A stretch of 64,000 bases of DNA, from positions 62,001 through 126,000 of the forward strand of contig NZ_VLIY01000001.1 of assembly GCF_007489285.1 (NCBI RefSeq). The letters are read 5' to 3'. The stretch comes from Skermania sp. ID1734. GTDB lineage: Bacteria > Actinomycetota > Actinomycetes > Mycobacteriales > Mycobacteriaceae. How positions within the stretch are numbered: position 1 is the first letter of the stretch; every line of letters begins with the position of its first letter. The notes beneath the pieces were generated by a model. It did not search any database and was not told the DNA's origin. It worked only from the letters and a program-made list of their open reading frames with translations. This document shows, piece by piece, positions 48,339 through 56,444 of this stretch. The position numbers and the translations under genes are program-made.

Positions 48339-49262
48339 ATGCGACCGATCGCGCTGCCGTCGCCGGTAGTAGGAGCGCTGCTGCGCCCCTGCTACCGGCT
48401 GGCGCTCAACCACCGCCTCCCGTTCACGGTGCAGCGTCAACTTCTCGACGCGATCGCGCCCGTGCAGACGCTGCCTCCGGGTGCCCGGCGGGCGCGCCTG
48501 ACGCTGGGCGGCCGACCGGTCGAACGGTGGACGGGCTCCACAGCCACGCGCGGTGCGGTGCTCTACCTGCACGGCGGCGGCTACACCGTCGGGTCGTTCC
48601 GGACACACCGGTCGGTGGCGGCATATCTCAGCCGCGCGGCCGGTGCGCCGGTCTACTTGCTCGACTACCGACTCGCGCCGGAACACCCGTATCCGGCCGC
48701 GGTCGATGACGCAGTTGCCGCCTTCGACGAATTGATTTCCGTCCACGGCTACCCACCCGGCCAGATCGCCATCGCCGGGGATTCCGCGGGCGGTGGGTTG
48801 GCCGTGGCGACGACGCGCCGGCTGGTCGATGCCGGGACCGTGCCGGCCGCCCTCGCCGTCATGGCGCCGTGGGTTGACCCGAACGACACCGAGGTCGGCC
48901 AGTACGACCTGGTGCTCAACACTTACTGGTCCAAGGCCTGCGCGCTGGCCTACCTTGGCGCTGGCGACCCGAACGACCCCGGCTATGCGCCGCTGCTCGG
49001 CCCGCTCGAGGGCCTGCCGCCGACCTTGATCCACGTGGCCAGCGACGAACTACTGCGCGATCAGGCCGTTGCGCTCGCCGACAAGCTGCACGCAGCGGGT
49101 GTCGACGCGCGGTTGGTGGAGCAACCGCGGCTCTGGCACGTAGCCCACCTACAGGCTGCGCTCGTTCGCGAAGCGCGCGAGGCCGTGGACGATCTCGGCA
49201 CCTTCATCAAGCAGCGGCTAGAAGCCATGTCCGTCGAGCCACCCACGCGTGACGTCGGCTGA
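48339..49262 (+). CDS. Alpha/beta hydrolase of the hormone-sensitive lipase family
   Basis: The 307-residue hydrolase has the HSL oxyanion motif HGGG (78-81) and nucleophile GDSAGG (Ser149), with Asp in ASDELLRDQ and His in LWHVAHLQ completing the triad. It would hydrolyse the ester formed by the monooxygenase. It is third in the operon. Its 3' end overlaps the convergent binding-protein gene by 45 bases. Confidence 0.87.
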   Translation: MRPIALPSPVVGALLRPCYRLALNHRLPFTVQRQLLDAIAPVQTLPPGARRARLTLGGRPVERWTGSTATRGAVLYLHGGGYTVGSFRTHRSVAAYLSRAAGAPVYLLDYRLAPEHPYPAAVDDAVAAFDELISVHGYPPGQIAIAGDSAGGGLAVATTRRLVDAGTVPAALAVMAPWVDPNDTEVGQYDLVLNTYWSKACALAYLGAGDPNDPGYAPLLGPLEGLPPTLIHVASDELLRDQAVALADKLHAAGVDARLVEQPRLWHVAHLQAALVREAREAVDDLGTFIKQRLEAMSVEPPTRDVG

Positions 49263-50093
49263 GCGGACATCAGCGCGCTGCGCCTGCTCGACCAGGTCCC
49301 GCAGGTCAGCGGTGGTGAGTTCGCCCGCCACCCGATTCAGGATGCGGATCTGCGCATCGTCGAGCGAGCCGGTGCGGAACAACGGCAACACGTAGTTGGC
49401 GCCGAGCGCGTACTTGTCGTCCGACAGCGCACCAAAGCCGCTGTCCGACAATGCCGGCGAATCCGGCGGCAGGATCACCGCCTGAACTTCGCCGCGCCGC
49501 AACGCGTCCGGCAAATCTTCAGCGGCGTAGATCCGCACGCTCCCGAAGGTGCATCCGTAGACGATGGAAAGTTCCTGCAGTCCAGTTTTTTCCGCGGTCG
49601 TGCCGACCGTGGTATCAGCGCATTTCGGAGCCAAATGTGCGATGGAGCCAATGCGTTGCGCCGCCTCGTGGCGCATCACCAATTCGGGCCCCCACTCGGC
49701 CATTGCGTAGTCGGACACCGAAAGGCCCTGCGGGAGAGCTCGATTCAATGCGGCATAGACATCGTCAGGTTTGCGCTGCGACGCCTGCGGCTCGAGGTAG
49801 TCCAGCAGCGCACCGGAAATTTCCGGCACCAGCGTCACTTGTGTCGCGTCGAGGTCGCGCAAATATGTCGCGCGGTCACCGAGACTCAGGTCCGCCTTAA
49901 CCGCAGTACCGGAACGCGCGAGCGCGCCAGCGTAGATCTGCGCGACTATCCGGCTTTCCGTGGTGTTGCCCGAACCCACAGTGACGGCCGGTTGTGCGGG
50001 CCGGTCCAGGACGGGATCGTCGGCGCAGCCGGCGAGGGCCAGGCAGCAGGCGACGATCGTCAGCAATCGGCGGCGGGAGGTGGTCGATGCCAT
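49218..50093 (-). CDS. Second OpuC/ProX-type substrate-binding lipoprotein
   Basis: The 291-residue lipoprotein (lipobox LAGC, Cys23) resembles periplasmic glycine-betaine/choline binding proteins: VGSGNTTESRIVAQIYAGAL and LVPEISGALLDYLEP parallel the neighbouring ProX. ATG at 50093 begins the signal peptide. It has no permease of its own and is divergent from proX by 84 bases, so it may offer the importer a second ligand range. It overlaps the esterase gene 3' end. Confidence 0.78.
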   Translation of the reverse strand: MASTTSRRRLLTIVACCLALAGCADDPVLDRPAQPAVTVGSGNTTESRIVAQIYAGALARSGTAVKADLSLGDRATYLRDLDATQVTLVPEISGALLDYLEPQASQRKPDDVYAALNRALPQGLSVSDYAMAEWGPELVMRHEAAQRIGSIAHLAPKCADTTVGTTAEKTGLQELSIVYGCTFGSVRIYAAEDLPDALRRGEVQAVILPPDSPALSDSGFGALSDDKYALGANYVLPLFRTGSLDDAQIRILNRVAGELTTADLRDLVEQAQRADVRSADVTRGWLDGHGF

Positions 50094-50177
50094 GATCTTG
50101 CCGATAGTAGTAGCCGGGCCTGTCACGCCCCGTCGTTAGACTGACCACGTCCGGCACCGGTCGACGGAAGGACGTCC

Positions 50178-51113
50178 ATGCGCAGTCGCGCGATGCGGTG
50201 GGTGACCGCCGTTGCAGTCGCCGTTTCCCTGGCTGCCTGCAGCAACAGCAATCCCTTGACCGGCGGCACCGGCGGCGACAACAACCCGATGACCGTCACT
50301 GTCGGTTCGGCAAACTTCCCCGAATCCGAAACGGTCGCCAATATTTACGCAACGGTGCTGCGCATCAACGGTTTCCAGGTGACCACCAAGTTCGATATCG
50401 GCAGTCGGGAGGCCTACGTGCCGGCCGTGAAGGACGGGTCCATCGACGTGATCCCGGATTACACCGGCAACCTGCTGCGGTACCTGGACAAAAATGCGAC
50501 GGCCACATCGGCGACCGACGTGGTCCATGCCCTCCAGTCCGCCCTCCCCGACCAACTTACGATTGCCAACCCGGCCCCCGGCGAGGACAAGGATGCCGTC
50601 GTGGTGACCAGGGAAACCGCGCAACGCTGGCACCTGCATTCCATCGGCGACCTGGCTGCGCACTCGGCCGAAGTGAAGTTCGGTGCGCCGGCAGAATTTC
50701 GGGAGCGTCCCGTCGGCCTGCCGGGGCTGAAGAAGAACTACGGCCTCGATATCGCTGCGGACAACTTCGTTCCCATTTCCGATGGTGGTGGTCCTGCGAC
50801 GGTTCAGGCGCTGGCCAGCGGCCAGATCACCGCGGCCGATATCTTCACCACCTCACCGGCAATCAAGAAAAACAACTTCGTGGTCCTGGCGGACCCGAAG
50901 GACAACTTTCCCGCGCAGAACGTGGTGCCGTTGCTGAACAAGGCCGCCTCGTCGGACAAGCTGGTGAAGGTGCTCAACGTCGTCTCATCGCGGCTCGGCA
51001 CCGATGGCTTGCTCGCACTGAACGACATGGTTTCCGGCGACCAGAAGATGGAACCCGACAAGGCCGCGCAAGGGTGGGTCGGCCTCGTGCAACTCGACAA
51101 GCCGATCGGATGA
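50178..51113 (+). CDS. proX: Glycine betaine/choline ABC importer, substrate-binding lipoprotein
   Basis: The 311-residue lipoprotein has lipobox LAAC (Cys21) and the OpuAC-like fold: VGSANFPESETVANIYATVL, IDVIPDYTGNLLRYL and DGGGPATVQALASGQITAADIFTTSP. It captures quaternary-amine osmoprotectants outside the membrane for the ProV-W-Z complex. A GGAAGGACG site precedes the ATG, and TAGACT lies ~36 bases upstream. The ProV start overlaps its stop (ATGA). Confidence 0.87.
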   Translation: MRSRAMRWVTAVAVAVSLAACSNSNPLTGGTGGDNNPMTVTVGSANFPESETVANIYATVLRINGFQVTTKFDIGSREAYVPAVKDGSIDVIPDYTGNLLRYLDKNATATSATDVVHALQSALPDQLTIANPAPGEDKDAVVVTRETAQRWHLHSIGDLAAHSAEVKFGAPAEFRERPVGLPGLKKNYGLDIAADNFVPISDGGGPATVQALASGQITAADIFTTSPAIKKNNFVVLADPKDNFPAQNVVPLLNKAASSDKLVKVLNVVSSRLGTDGLLALNDMVSGDQKMEPDKAAQGWVGLVQLDKPIG

Positions 51114-52180
51114 TCGAATTCGTCGGGGTTGGCAAGCGATATCCCGATGGCACCGTCGCCGTCGACAACCTCGATCTTCGCATCGAGTCCGGGCAGTTCA
51201 CGGTCTTCGTCGGCCCGTCGGGCTGCGGGAAGACGACATCCATGCGGATGATCAACCGGATGATCGAACCGACCAGCGGCGCCGTGAAAGTCGACGGCCG
51301 TGACGTCGCCGACGCCGACCCGGTTCGGCTGCGCCGGGGCATCGGGTACGTGATCCAAAGCGGCGGGTTGCTGCCGCACCGGACGGTCGTGGACAACGTG
51401 GCGACCGTTCCGGTGCTGAACGGGATGTCGCGCAAGGCCGCGCGTCATGCCGCACTCGACGTGCTGGAGCGGGTCGGCCTCGATACCGCGTTGGCCAAGC
51501 GTTACCCCGCGCAGTTGTCCGGCGGCCAGCAACAACGCGTCGGTGTGGCGCGTGCGCTGGCGGCCGACCCGCCGATCCTGCTCCTCGACGAGCCGTTCAG
51601 CGCGGTTGATCCGGTGGTGCGCGAAGAACTGCAGGCCGAGATGCAACGACTGCAAGCGCAACTGCACAAGACCATCGTCTTCGTCACCCACGATATCGAC
51701 GAGGCGGTCAAGCTCGGTGACAAGCTGGCGGTGTTCGGTCCTGGCGGCGTCTTGCAGCAATACGATTCGCCACAGCAGGTATTGACCAGCCCCGCAACCG
51801 CTTTCGTCGCGGATTTTGTCGGCCGGGACCGCGGCTACCGCGGGCTGTCCTTCCGCAGCGCTGAGGGACTCACGTTGCGTCCGTTGATCATCGCGAAACA
51901 GGATGGACTGGCCGATGTGCGCCTCGCCCACGGTGAGTGGGCGCTCGTCGTGGATTCCGCTGGAGCGCCTCACGGTTGGGTCGACTGGGCGGGTAACCGA
52001 TTCGCCGGCGGTTCGGTGTTTCGCCGCGGTGGTGATCTGCGCCAGGCACTCGACTCGGCGATCTCGTCCCCGTCCGGGTTGGGCATTGCGGTCGATGAAA
52101 ACGGCACGGTCATCGGCGGATTCGACGCGGGCGACGTGATCGCGCTCCTCACCGACCTGCGGCGGCGCGATCAGCGATGA
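51110..52180 (+). CDS. proV: Glycine betaine/choline ABC importer, ATPase
   Basis: The 356-residue ATPase has Walker A GPSGCGKTT (~35-43), LSGGQQQRVGVARAL, Walker B ILLLDEPFSAVD and the H-loop FVTHDIDEA. A C-terminal region (~260-350) resembles the CBS-pair of OpuA-type ATPases but is divergent, so its ionic-strength sensing is uncertain. Four-base overlaps with proX and proW show co-translation. Confidence 0.9.
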   Translation: MIEFVGVGKRYPDGTVAVDNLDLRIESGQFTVFVGPSGCGKTTSMRMINRMIEPTSGAVKVDGRDVADADPVRLRRGIGYVIQSGGLLPHRTVVDNVATVPVLNGMSRKAARHAALDVLERVGLDTALAKRYPAQLSGGQQQRVGVARALAADPPILLLDEPFSAVDPVVREELQAEMQRLQAQLHKTIVFVTHDIDEAVKLGDKLAVFGPGGVLQQYDSPQQVLTSPATAFVADFVGRDRGYRGLSFRSAEGLTLRPLIIAKQDGLADVRLAHGEWALVVDSAGAPHGWVDWAGNRFAGGSVFRRGGDLRQALDSAISSPSGLGIAVDENGTVIGGFDAGDVIALLTDLRRRDQR

Positions 52181-52809
52181 ACTATCTCATCGACAACTTC
52201 GATGTGGTGTCCGGCCTCACCAAGACCCATCTCTACCTGGCGCTGCTGCCGTTGCTCGTCGGATTTGCGCTCGCGGTGCCGATCGGCGTTGTGATGCACC
52301 GGGTTTCGTGGCTGCGGCGCACTACTATCACCGTCGCCAGCATCGCCTATACGATCCCGTCGCTGGCGTTGTTCGTGACGATTCCGGGCATCCTCGGCCT
52401 GCGCATCCTGGATCCGCTCAACGTGGTAATCGCGTTGAGCATGTTTTCGGCCGCCTTGCTGGTGCGGGCGATGCCCGAGGCGCTGGATTCGGTGCCGCCG
52501 ACTGTCGTCGACTCGGCAAATGCCATGGGATTCACCACCATCCGGCGCACCATCGGCGTCGAATTGCCCCTGGCCATTCCGGTGCTGGTCGCCGGCATCC
52601 GGGTGGTCGCCGTGACCAACATTTCACTGGTGTCGGTGGGATCGGTGATCGGCATCGGCGGCCTCGGGCAATTGTTCACGCAGGGCTATCAGCGGGACTA
52701 TCCCGGTGAGATCCTCGCTGGGATCATCGCCATCGTCGTGTTGGCGCTGTTTTTCGACGCATTGCTGTATCTCACCGGCCGACTGCTTACCCCCTGGACG
52801 CGTGCATGA
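52177..52809 (+). CDS. proW: Glycine betaine/choline ABC importer, permease 1
   Basis: The 210-residue permease has five or six membrane helices and the coupling segment PTVVDSANAMGFTTIRRTIGVELPLAIPVLVAGI, the EAA loop of OpuC-type permeases. It starts by overlap with proV. The next gene start is displaced by a ~200-base insertion that carries a long palindrome. Confidence 0.88.
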   Translation: MNYLIDNFDVVSGLTKTHLYLALLPLLVGFALAVPIGVVMHRVSWLRRTTITVASIAYTIPSLALFVTIPGILGLRILDPLNVVIALSMFSAALLVRAMPEALDSVPPTVVDSANAMGFTTIRRTIGVELPLAIPVLVAGIRVVAVTNISLVSVGSVIGIGGLGQLFTQGYQRDYPGEILAGIIAIVVLALFFDALLYLTGRLLTPWTRA

Positions 52810-53008
52810 CTCCACATCCCAGCAGCCCCCGCTCGTCCGGTCAGCGCTGCGTTGCTGTGCGTGAATTTTCACCGCCCGCGGTGAAAATTCACGCACGGGG
52901 TCAGGGAGGCGTAGGGCTTACTGTCGGCACGCCCCGCCCCTCCGCTCCTCGCTGCGTTCCTCGCTGCGCTGCGGTACTCGCTGCGATGCTCACGACGGGA
53001 CGCGCCTA
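52810..53008. other. Palindrome-bearing insertion between proW and proZ
   Basis: This 199-base spacer interrupts an otherwise overlapping operon. It carries a 40-bp palindrome (52857-52896) and a run of CTCGCTGCG-type short repeats (about 52950-52985). A low-complexity 67-codon frame begins with the ATGA overlapping the proW stop and ends with a TAG that overlaps the proZ GTG. The frame does not look like a real protein but could keep ribosomes moving between the genes. Confidence 0.6.
52857..52896. repeat. 40-bp near-perfect palindrome (REP-like)
   Basis: The two 19-bp arms GTGCGTGAATTTTCACCGC and its reverse complement flank a CC centre. The AT-rich core GAATTTTC stands out in this high-GC genome. 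It could form a strong hairpin in mRNA or a cruciform, and looks like a dispersed REP-type element; no second copy was found in the window. Confidence 0.8.
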
Positions 53009-53722
53009 GTGTTCGCCGACGCTTTTGCCTTCATCGTCGACCCGAGCAACTGGTCGACCGACACCGGAATCGGCCACCGTATCGCCGAACACCTGTGGTA
53101 CAGCTTCCTGGCGGTGTCGCTGGCCGCCGTGATCGCGATCCCGCTCGGGCTGGCGATCGGGCATCTGCGCCGCGGCGAGGTGGTGCTGGTCGGCGCCGTC
53201 AACGCGATGCGGTCGTTGCCGACGCTGGGCCTACTGACCTTTCTCGTGCTACTGCTCGGATTGGGTCTGTTGCCGCCGATTCTGGCGTTGGTGCTGCTGG
53301 CCATCCCGCCGCTACTGGCCGGCGCCTACGCCGGAATTGCCAACGTGGACCCGACCGTCGTCGACGCGGCGCGCGCGATGGGCATGACCGAACCGCAGGT
53401 GCTGATGCGCGCCGAGATTCCCAACGCCTTGCCGCTCATCATCGGCGGCATCCGCAACGCGACGCTGCAGGTCATCGCCACCGCGACGGTGGCCGCCTAC
53501 GTCAACCTGGGCGGCCTGGGCCGCTACATCTTCGACGGCCTCGCGCTCTACCAGTACGACCGCGTCCTGGTCGGTGCGATTCTGGTCGCCGTGCTTGCGC
53601 TGATCCTGGACGGCATCCTCGCGCTGGCCGTACGGGCGAGTGTCAGGCCACGCCCTCAGCGCGCGCAGCGTCAGCGACGGCGGCGGCGACCGCTTCTGCG
53701 ACCCGCGGGTCGAGCGGGCTAG
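53009..53722 (+). CDS. proZ: Glycine betaine/choline ABC importer, permease 2
   Basis: The 237-residue permease has the EAA-like loop VVDAARAMGMTEPQVLMRAEIPNALPLIIGGI and about six helices. The GTG start overlaps a TAG at 53007-53009. The last ~26 residues are Arg/Pro-rich (RPRPQRAQRQRRRRRP) and read through the antisense of the malic-enzyme 3' end, an 80-base convergent overlap. Confidence 0.85.
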   Translation: MFADAFAFIVDPSNWSTDTGIGHRIAEHLWYSFLAVSLAAVIAIPLGLAIGHLRRGEVVLVGAVNAMRSLPTLGLLTFLVLLLGLGLLPPILALVLLAIPPLLAGAYAGIANVDPTVVDAARAMGMTEPQVLMRAEIPNALPLIIGGIRNATLQVIATATVAAYVNLGGLGRYIFDGLALYQYDRVLVGAILVAVLALILDGILALAVRASVRPRPQRAQRQRRRRRPLLRPAGRAG

Positions 53723-54839
53723 GCACGATCTTGTCGACGCTCAGTTCGTCGGCGACCACCGACAGGATGGCGTTGGCGGCGGCGATCTTCATGCCCTCGG
53801 TGATCCGGCGCGCGCCGGCATCCAGCGCGCCCTTGAACACGCCCGGGAACGCGAGCACGTTGTTGATCTGGTTCGGGAAGTCGCTACGCCCGGTCGCCAC
53901 AATGGCCGCGTACTTGCGTGCGTTATCAGGGTGAATTTCCGGGTCCGGATTGGACAGCGCGAACACGATCGATTCCGGCGCCATGGACGCGATTAGCTCT
54001 TCGGGAATCTTGCCGGCCGACACCCCCAGGAAGACGTCGGCACCGTCGAGCGCCTCGGCCGCTCCGCCGGTGAGCTTGCGCGGGTTGGTGCGCTGCGCCA
54101 AGTCGACCTTGACCGAGTTGAGATCGGCGCGCTCGCCGCACACGATGCCCTTGGAGTCGAGCACGATCACATCCTCGATGCCGACCGCCAGCAGAATGTT
54201 CGCGCACGCGACGCCCGCGGCACCGGCCCCGGATATCACGACCCGCAACCGACTGATGTCGCGCTGCTGGACCTTGACCGCACCCTGCAGGGCGGCCAAG
54301 ACCACGATGGCGGTGCCGTGCTGGTCGTCATGCATCACCGGACAGTCGAGCGCCTCGATGACCCTCTTCTCTATCTCGAAGCAGCGCGGCGCGGAAATGT
54401 CTTCGAGATTGACGGCACCGAAGCTCGGGCGCAGGCGCACGAGGGTTTCGACGATCTCGTCGGGGTCCTTGGTGTCGAGCACGATCGGGATGGAGTTCAG
54501 GTCGGCGAACTTCTTGAACAGCGCCGACTTGCCCTCCATGACGGGCAGCGACGCGCGCGGGCCGATGTCGCCGAGGCCCAGTACCGCCGAGCCGTCGCTG
54601 ACCACGACTACCAACCGGTCGGTCCAGGTGTAGCGCTTGGCCAGCGTCTCGTCGGTGGCAATCGCACGGCTGACCTGCGCAACCCCGGGCGTGTACGCGA
54701 TGGACAGATCACGCTGGGTCTCCAGCGGCGCGGTGAGTTCCACCGAAAGCTTGCCGCCGACGTGGCTGGCGAAGATCTGCTCGTCGGTGATCTCAGACAG
54801 GCTGTTCGGGGTACTCGGCGCTTCAGTCACAGCTGACAC
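53643..54839 (-). CDS. Malic enzyme (NAD(P)-dependent, short form)
   Basis: The 398-residue protein has the malic-enzyme features SIAYTPGVAQVSRAI, the Lys in LPVMEGKSALFKKFAD, NLEDISAPRCFEIE, MHDDQHGTAIVVLAAL, and the Rossmann GAGAAGVACANILL. It decarboxylates malate to pyruvate, linking the TCA cycle and gluconeogenesis. The GTG start follows AGGAG by seven bases. It converges on proZ. Confidence 0.92.
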   Translation of the reverse strand: MSAVTEAPSTPNSLSEITDEQIFASHVGGKLSVELTAPLETQRDLSIAYTPGVAQVSRAIATDETLAKRYTWTDRLVVVVSDGSAVLGLGDIGPRASLPVMEGKSALFKKFADLNSIPIVLDTKDPDEIVETLVRLRPSFGAVNLEDISAPRCFEIEKRVIEALDCPVMHDDQHGTAIVVLAALQGAVKVQQRDISRLRVVISGAGAAGVACANILLAVGIEDVIVLDSKGIVCGERADLNSVKVDLAQRTNPRKLTGGAAEALDGADVFLGVSAGKIPEELIASMAPESIVFALSNPDPEIHPDNARKYAAIVATGRSDFPNQINNVLAFPGVFKGALDAGARRITEGMKIAAANAILSVVADELSVDKIVPSPLDPRVAEAVAAAVADAARAEGVA

Positions 54840-55222
54840 GATGACACTCCTGCTAGCGGCCGACGCATTCGGGTCGGATTACCGCTGGGTAGATGGGCTG
54901 GAGTGCGCGACCACCGCAATGTGGCCGTCGCAACGACTTCGGGAGTGGGCGGGCGGGCTGGTGAGCCCGGCATCAGATAAGCCACGCTAGCCCCGCGCGG
55001 GGCGGTGGCACCGGCGCAGGAAACTCAAGTCTGCCACCACGGCGCGATTGGGTGCAATTGGGCCCGGTGATCGTTGCGCCTCACCGTAGGGCAGCGGGAT
55101 TTCCTCGACGTTAGAACCGTCTCGCCGGTGCGGTGCGCAGCCGGTGAGGTGAGGTCAATTCCACCGCCGACCGCCAGGTCAATTCCGCCACCGACCGATC
55201 AATTCCGCCACCGACCGCCAGG
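54840..55222. other. Intergenic region with 3'-end tandem repeats
   Basis: It separates the malic-enzyme start from the end of a membrane-protein gene. The first bases are the malic-enzyme ribosome binding site on the minus strand. From 55153 on it carries the stop-codon repeat array. A 49-codon plus-strand frame at 54841 has no ribosome binding site and is not called. Confidence 0.5.
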
Positions 55223-55239
55223 TCAATTCCACCACTGCG
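55153..55239. repeat. 22-24-bp tandem array reiterating the end of a membrane-protein gene
   Basis: Four copies of a unit starting GGTCAATTCC or TCAATTCC (at 55153, 55177, 55199 and 55221) lie in tandem. The last holds the stop (TCA, minus-strand TGA) and final codons QWWN of the membrane-protein gene; the others extend downstream of it. Units differ by a few bases and one 2-base indel. Confidence 0.8.
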
Positions 55240-55522
55240 TCCACAGCAACGCTGCAGTTACGCCGAACACCACCATCGAAGCCAGGAATGCGGTAAGCCC
55301 CCGACGCCGATCCGCAAGGACTTGGGCGCCCAGCACAACGACGGTGGCGACGACGTGGGCGGTGACCGAGACCGTTCCCGGCCCCGGAAAGTCATGCAGC
55401 CGACCGAGGATCGCGGCGCCCACCACCACCGCCGTCAAGGCCGTGACACCACCGGCGACCAACCCGCTGAGGGCGCGAAAAAACCTCAACCCACAAACCT
55501 CTCCAACACTCAGCGCGCTCAC
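55223..55522 (-). CDS. Small membrane protein, unknown function
   Basis: The 99-residue protein has three hydrophobic segments (about 18-38, 50-66, 76-95) and ends WTQWWN. No family recognised. Its start overlaps the PHP phosphoesterase stop by four bases (ATGA). Its stop region has been multiplied into a tandem array downstream. Confidence 0.65.
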   Translation of the reverse strand: MSALSVGEVCGLRFFRALSGLVAGGVTALTAVVVGAAILGRLHDFPGPGTVSVTAHVVATVVVLGAQVLADRRRGLTAFLASMVVFGVTAALLWTQWWN

Positions 55523-56373
55523 TTGCCAACGACGGCCGCGCCGCTCGCACAGTCGGTAATTCGTTCGAATTCTCCAGCAGCGGTGTGGTATTCACCCAAT
55601 CCCACCCTCTTGTTGCGGCCGTGGTAGTCGGAGGAACCGGTGCGGATCAGCCCGAGCGAGTCGGCGAGTTCGGCCAGCAACTCCCGGTCAGGGGCGCTGT
55701 GATCCGGGTGATCGATTTCCAATCCGTTGAGGCCGATTGCCGCCAGCCGGCGAATGTGCTCGATCGCCAACAGCCGCCCGCGGGTGCGGGCGCGCGCATG
55801 CGCGATGACGCTCACTCCCCCGGCGGCACTCACCATCCGCACCGCATCGTCGAGCGGTGTGTCCTGCTTGTCCACGTAATACGGCCCGTTGTGCGCCAGC
55901 AATCGGGTGAAGGCCTCGTCGACGCTGTCCACCACGCCCGCCGCGACCAGCGCGCGCGCCAGGTGCGGCCGCCCGGCCGAACCACCGGCGCTGGCCAGCA
56001 CCGCGTCGGCGTCCACGGCGTATCCGTCGGCCGCCATCCGCTCGGTCATCGTCCGCAGCCGAGTCACCCGTTCAGCGCGCAGTCGCTCCCGCTCGGCAGC
56101 GAACGCGGCACTGTTCGGGTCGAAGAGGTAAGCCAACAGGTGCACCGGCACGGGCGCACCGTCTTCACCGTCGCCAACGCAGGACATCTCCATGCCCCGG
56201 ACCAGCCGCAATCCCGGCGGCAGGGCGGCGGCCGCGCTGTCCCAACCGGCGGTGGTGTCGTGATCGGTGATCGCCACGACGTCGAGCCCAGCGGCCGCCG
56301 CCTTACCCATCAATTCAGCCGGGGAGTCGGTGCCGTCCGAGGCCGTGGAATGGGTGTGAAGATCAATACGCAC
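55519..56373 (-). CDS. PHP-domain metal-dependent phosphoesterase
   Basis: The 284-residue protein starts VRIDLHTHSTASDGTDSPAEL, with the HxH motif of PHP domains, ITDHDTTAG, the His in VIAHARA and SSDYHGRNK. These are typical of nucleoside-3',5'-bisphosphate or 5'-3' RNA-oligonucleotide phosphatases of the YciV/Rv-type. The GTG at 56373 begins the conserved part; the longer frame upstream enters the corA region. It overlaps the small membrane-protein gene. Confidence 0.85.
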   Translation of the reverse strand: MRIDLHTHSTASDGTDSPAELMGKAAAAGLDVVAITDHDTTAGWDSAAAALPPGLRLVRGMEMSCVGDGEDGAPVPVHLLAYLFDPNSAAFAAERERLRAERVTRLRTMTERMAADGYAVDADAVLASAGGSAGRPHLARALVAAGVVDSVDEAFTRLLAHNGPYYVDKQDTPLDDAVRMVSAAGGVSVIAHARARTRGRLLAIEHIRRLAAIGLNGLEIDHPDHSAPDRELLAELADSLGLIRTGSSDYHGRNKRVGLGEYHTAAGEFERITDCASGAAVVGK

Positions 56374-56431
56374 GCCCGACAGTCTCGCAGGCGCACCCGT
56401 CAACGCTCCGCTCGGCGTGGCGGCTCCGGCG

Positions 56432-56437
56432 TAGCAT
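56432..56437 (+). promoter_or_regulatory. Predicted -10 box, leaderless corA promoter
   Basis: TAGCAT lies seven bases before the corA ATG. There is no room for a leader, so no magnesium riboswitch precedes the gene. Confidence 0.5.
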
Positions 56438-56444
56438 TCGACAA

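Noticed and set aside
52806-53009. 67-codon frame between proW and proZ as a protein gene
   Set aside because: It translates the palindrome and short repeats, with low-complexity composition. Kept only as a possible coupling frame.
54841-54990. 49-codon plus-strand frame beside the malic-enzyme start
   Set aside because: No ribosome binding site and it lies on the malic-enzyme leader; no homology recognised.
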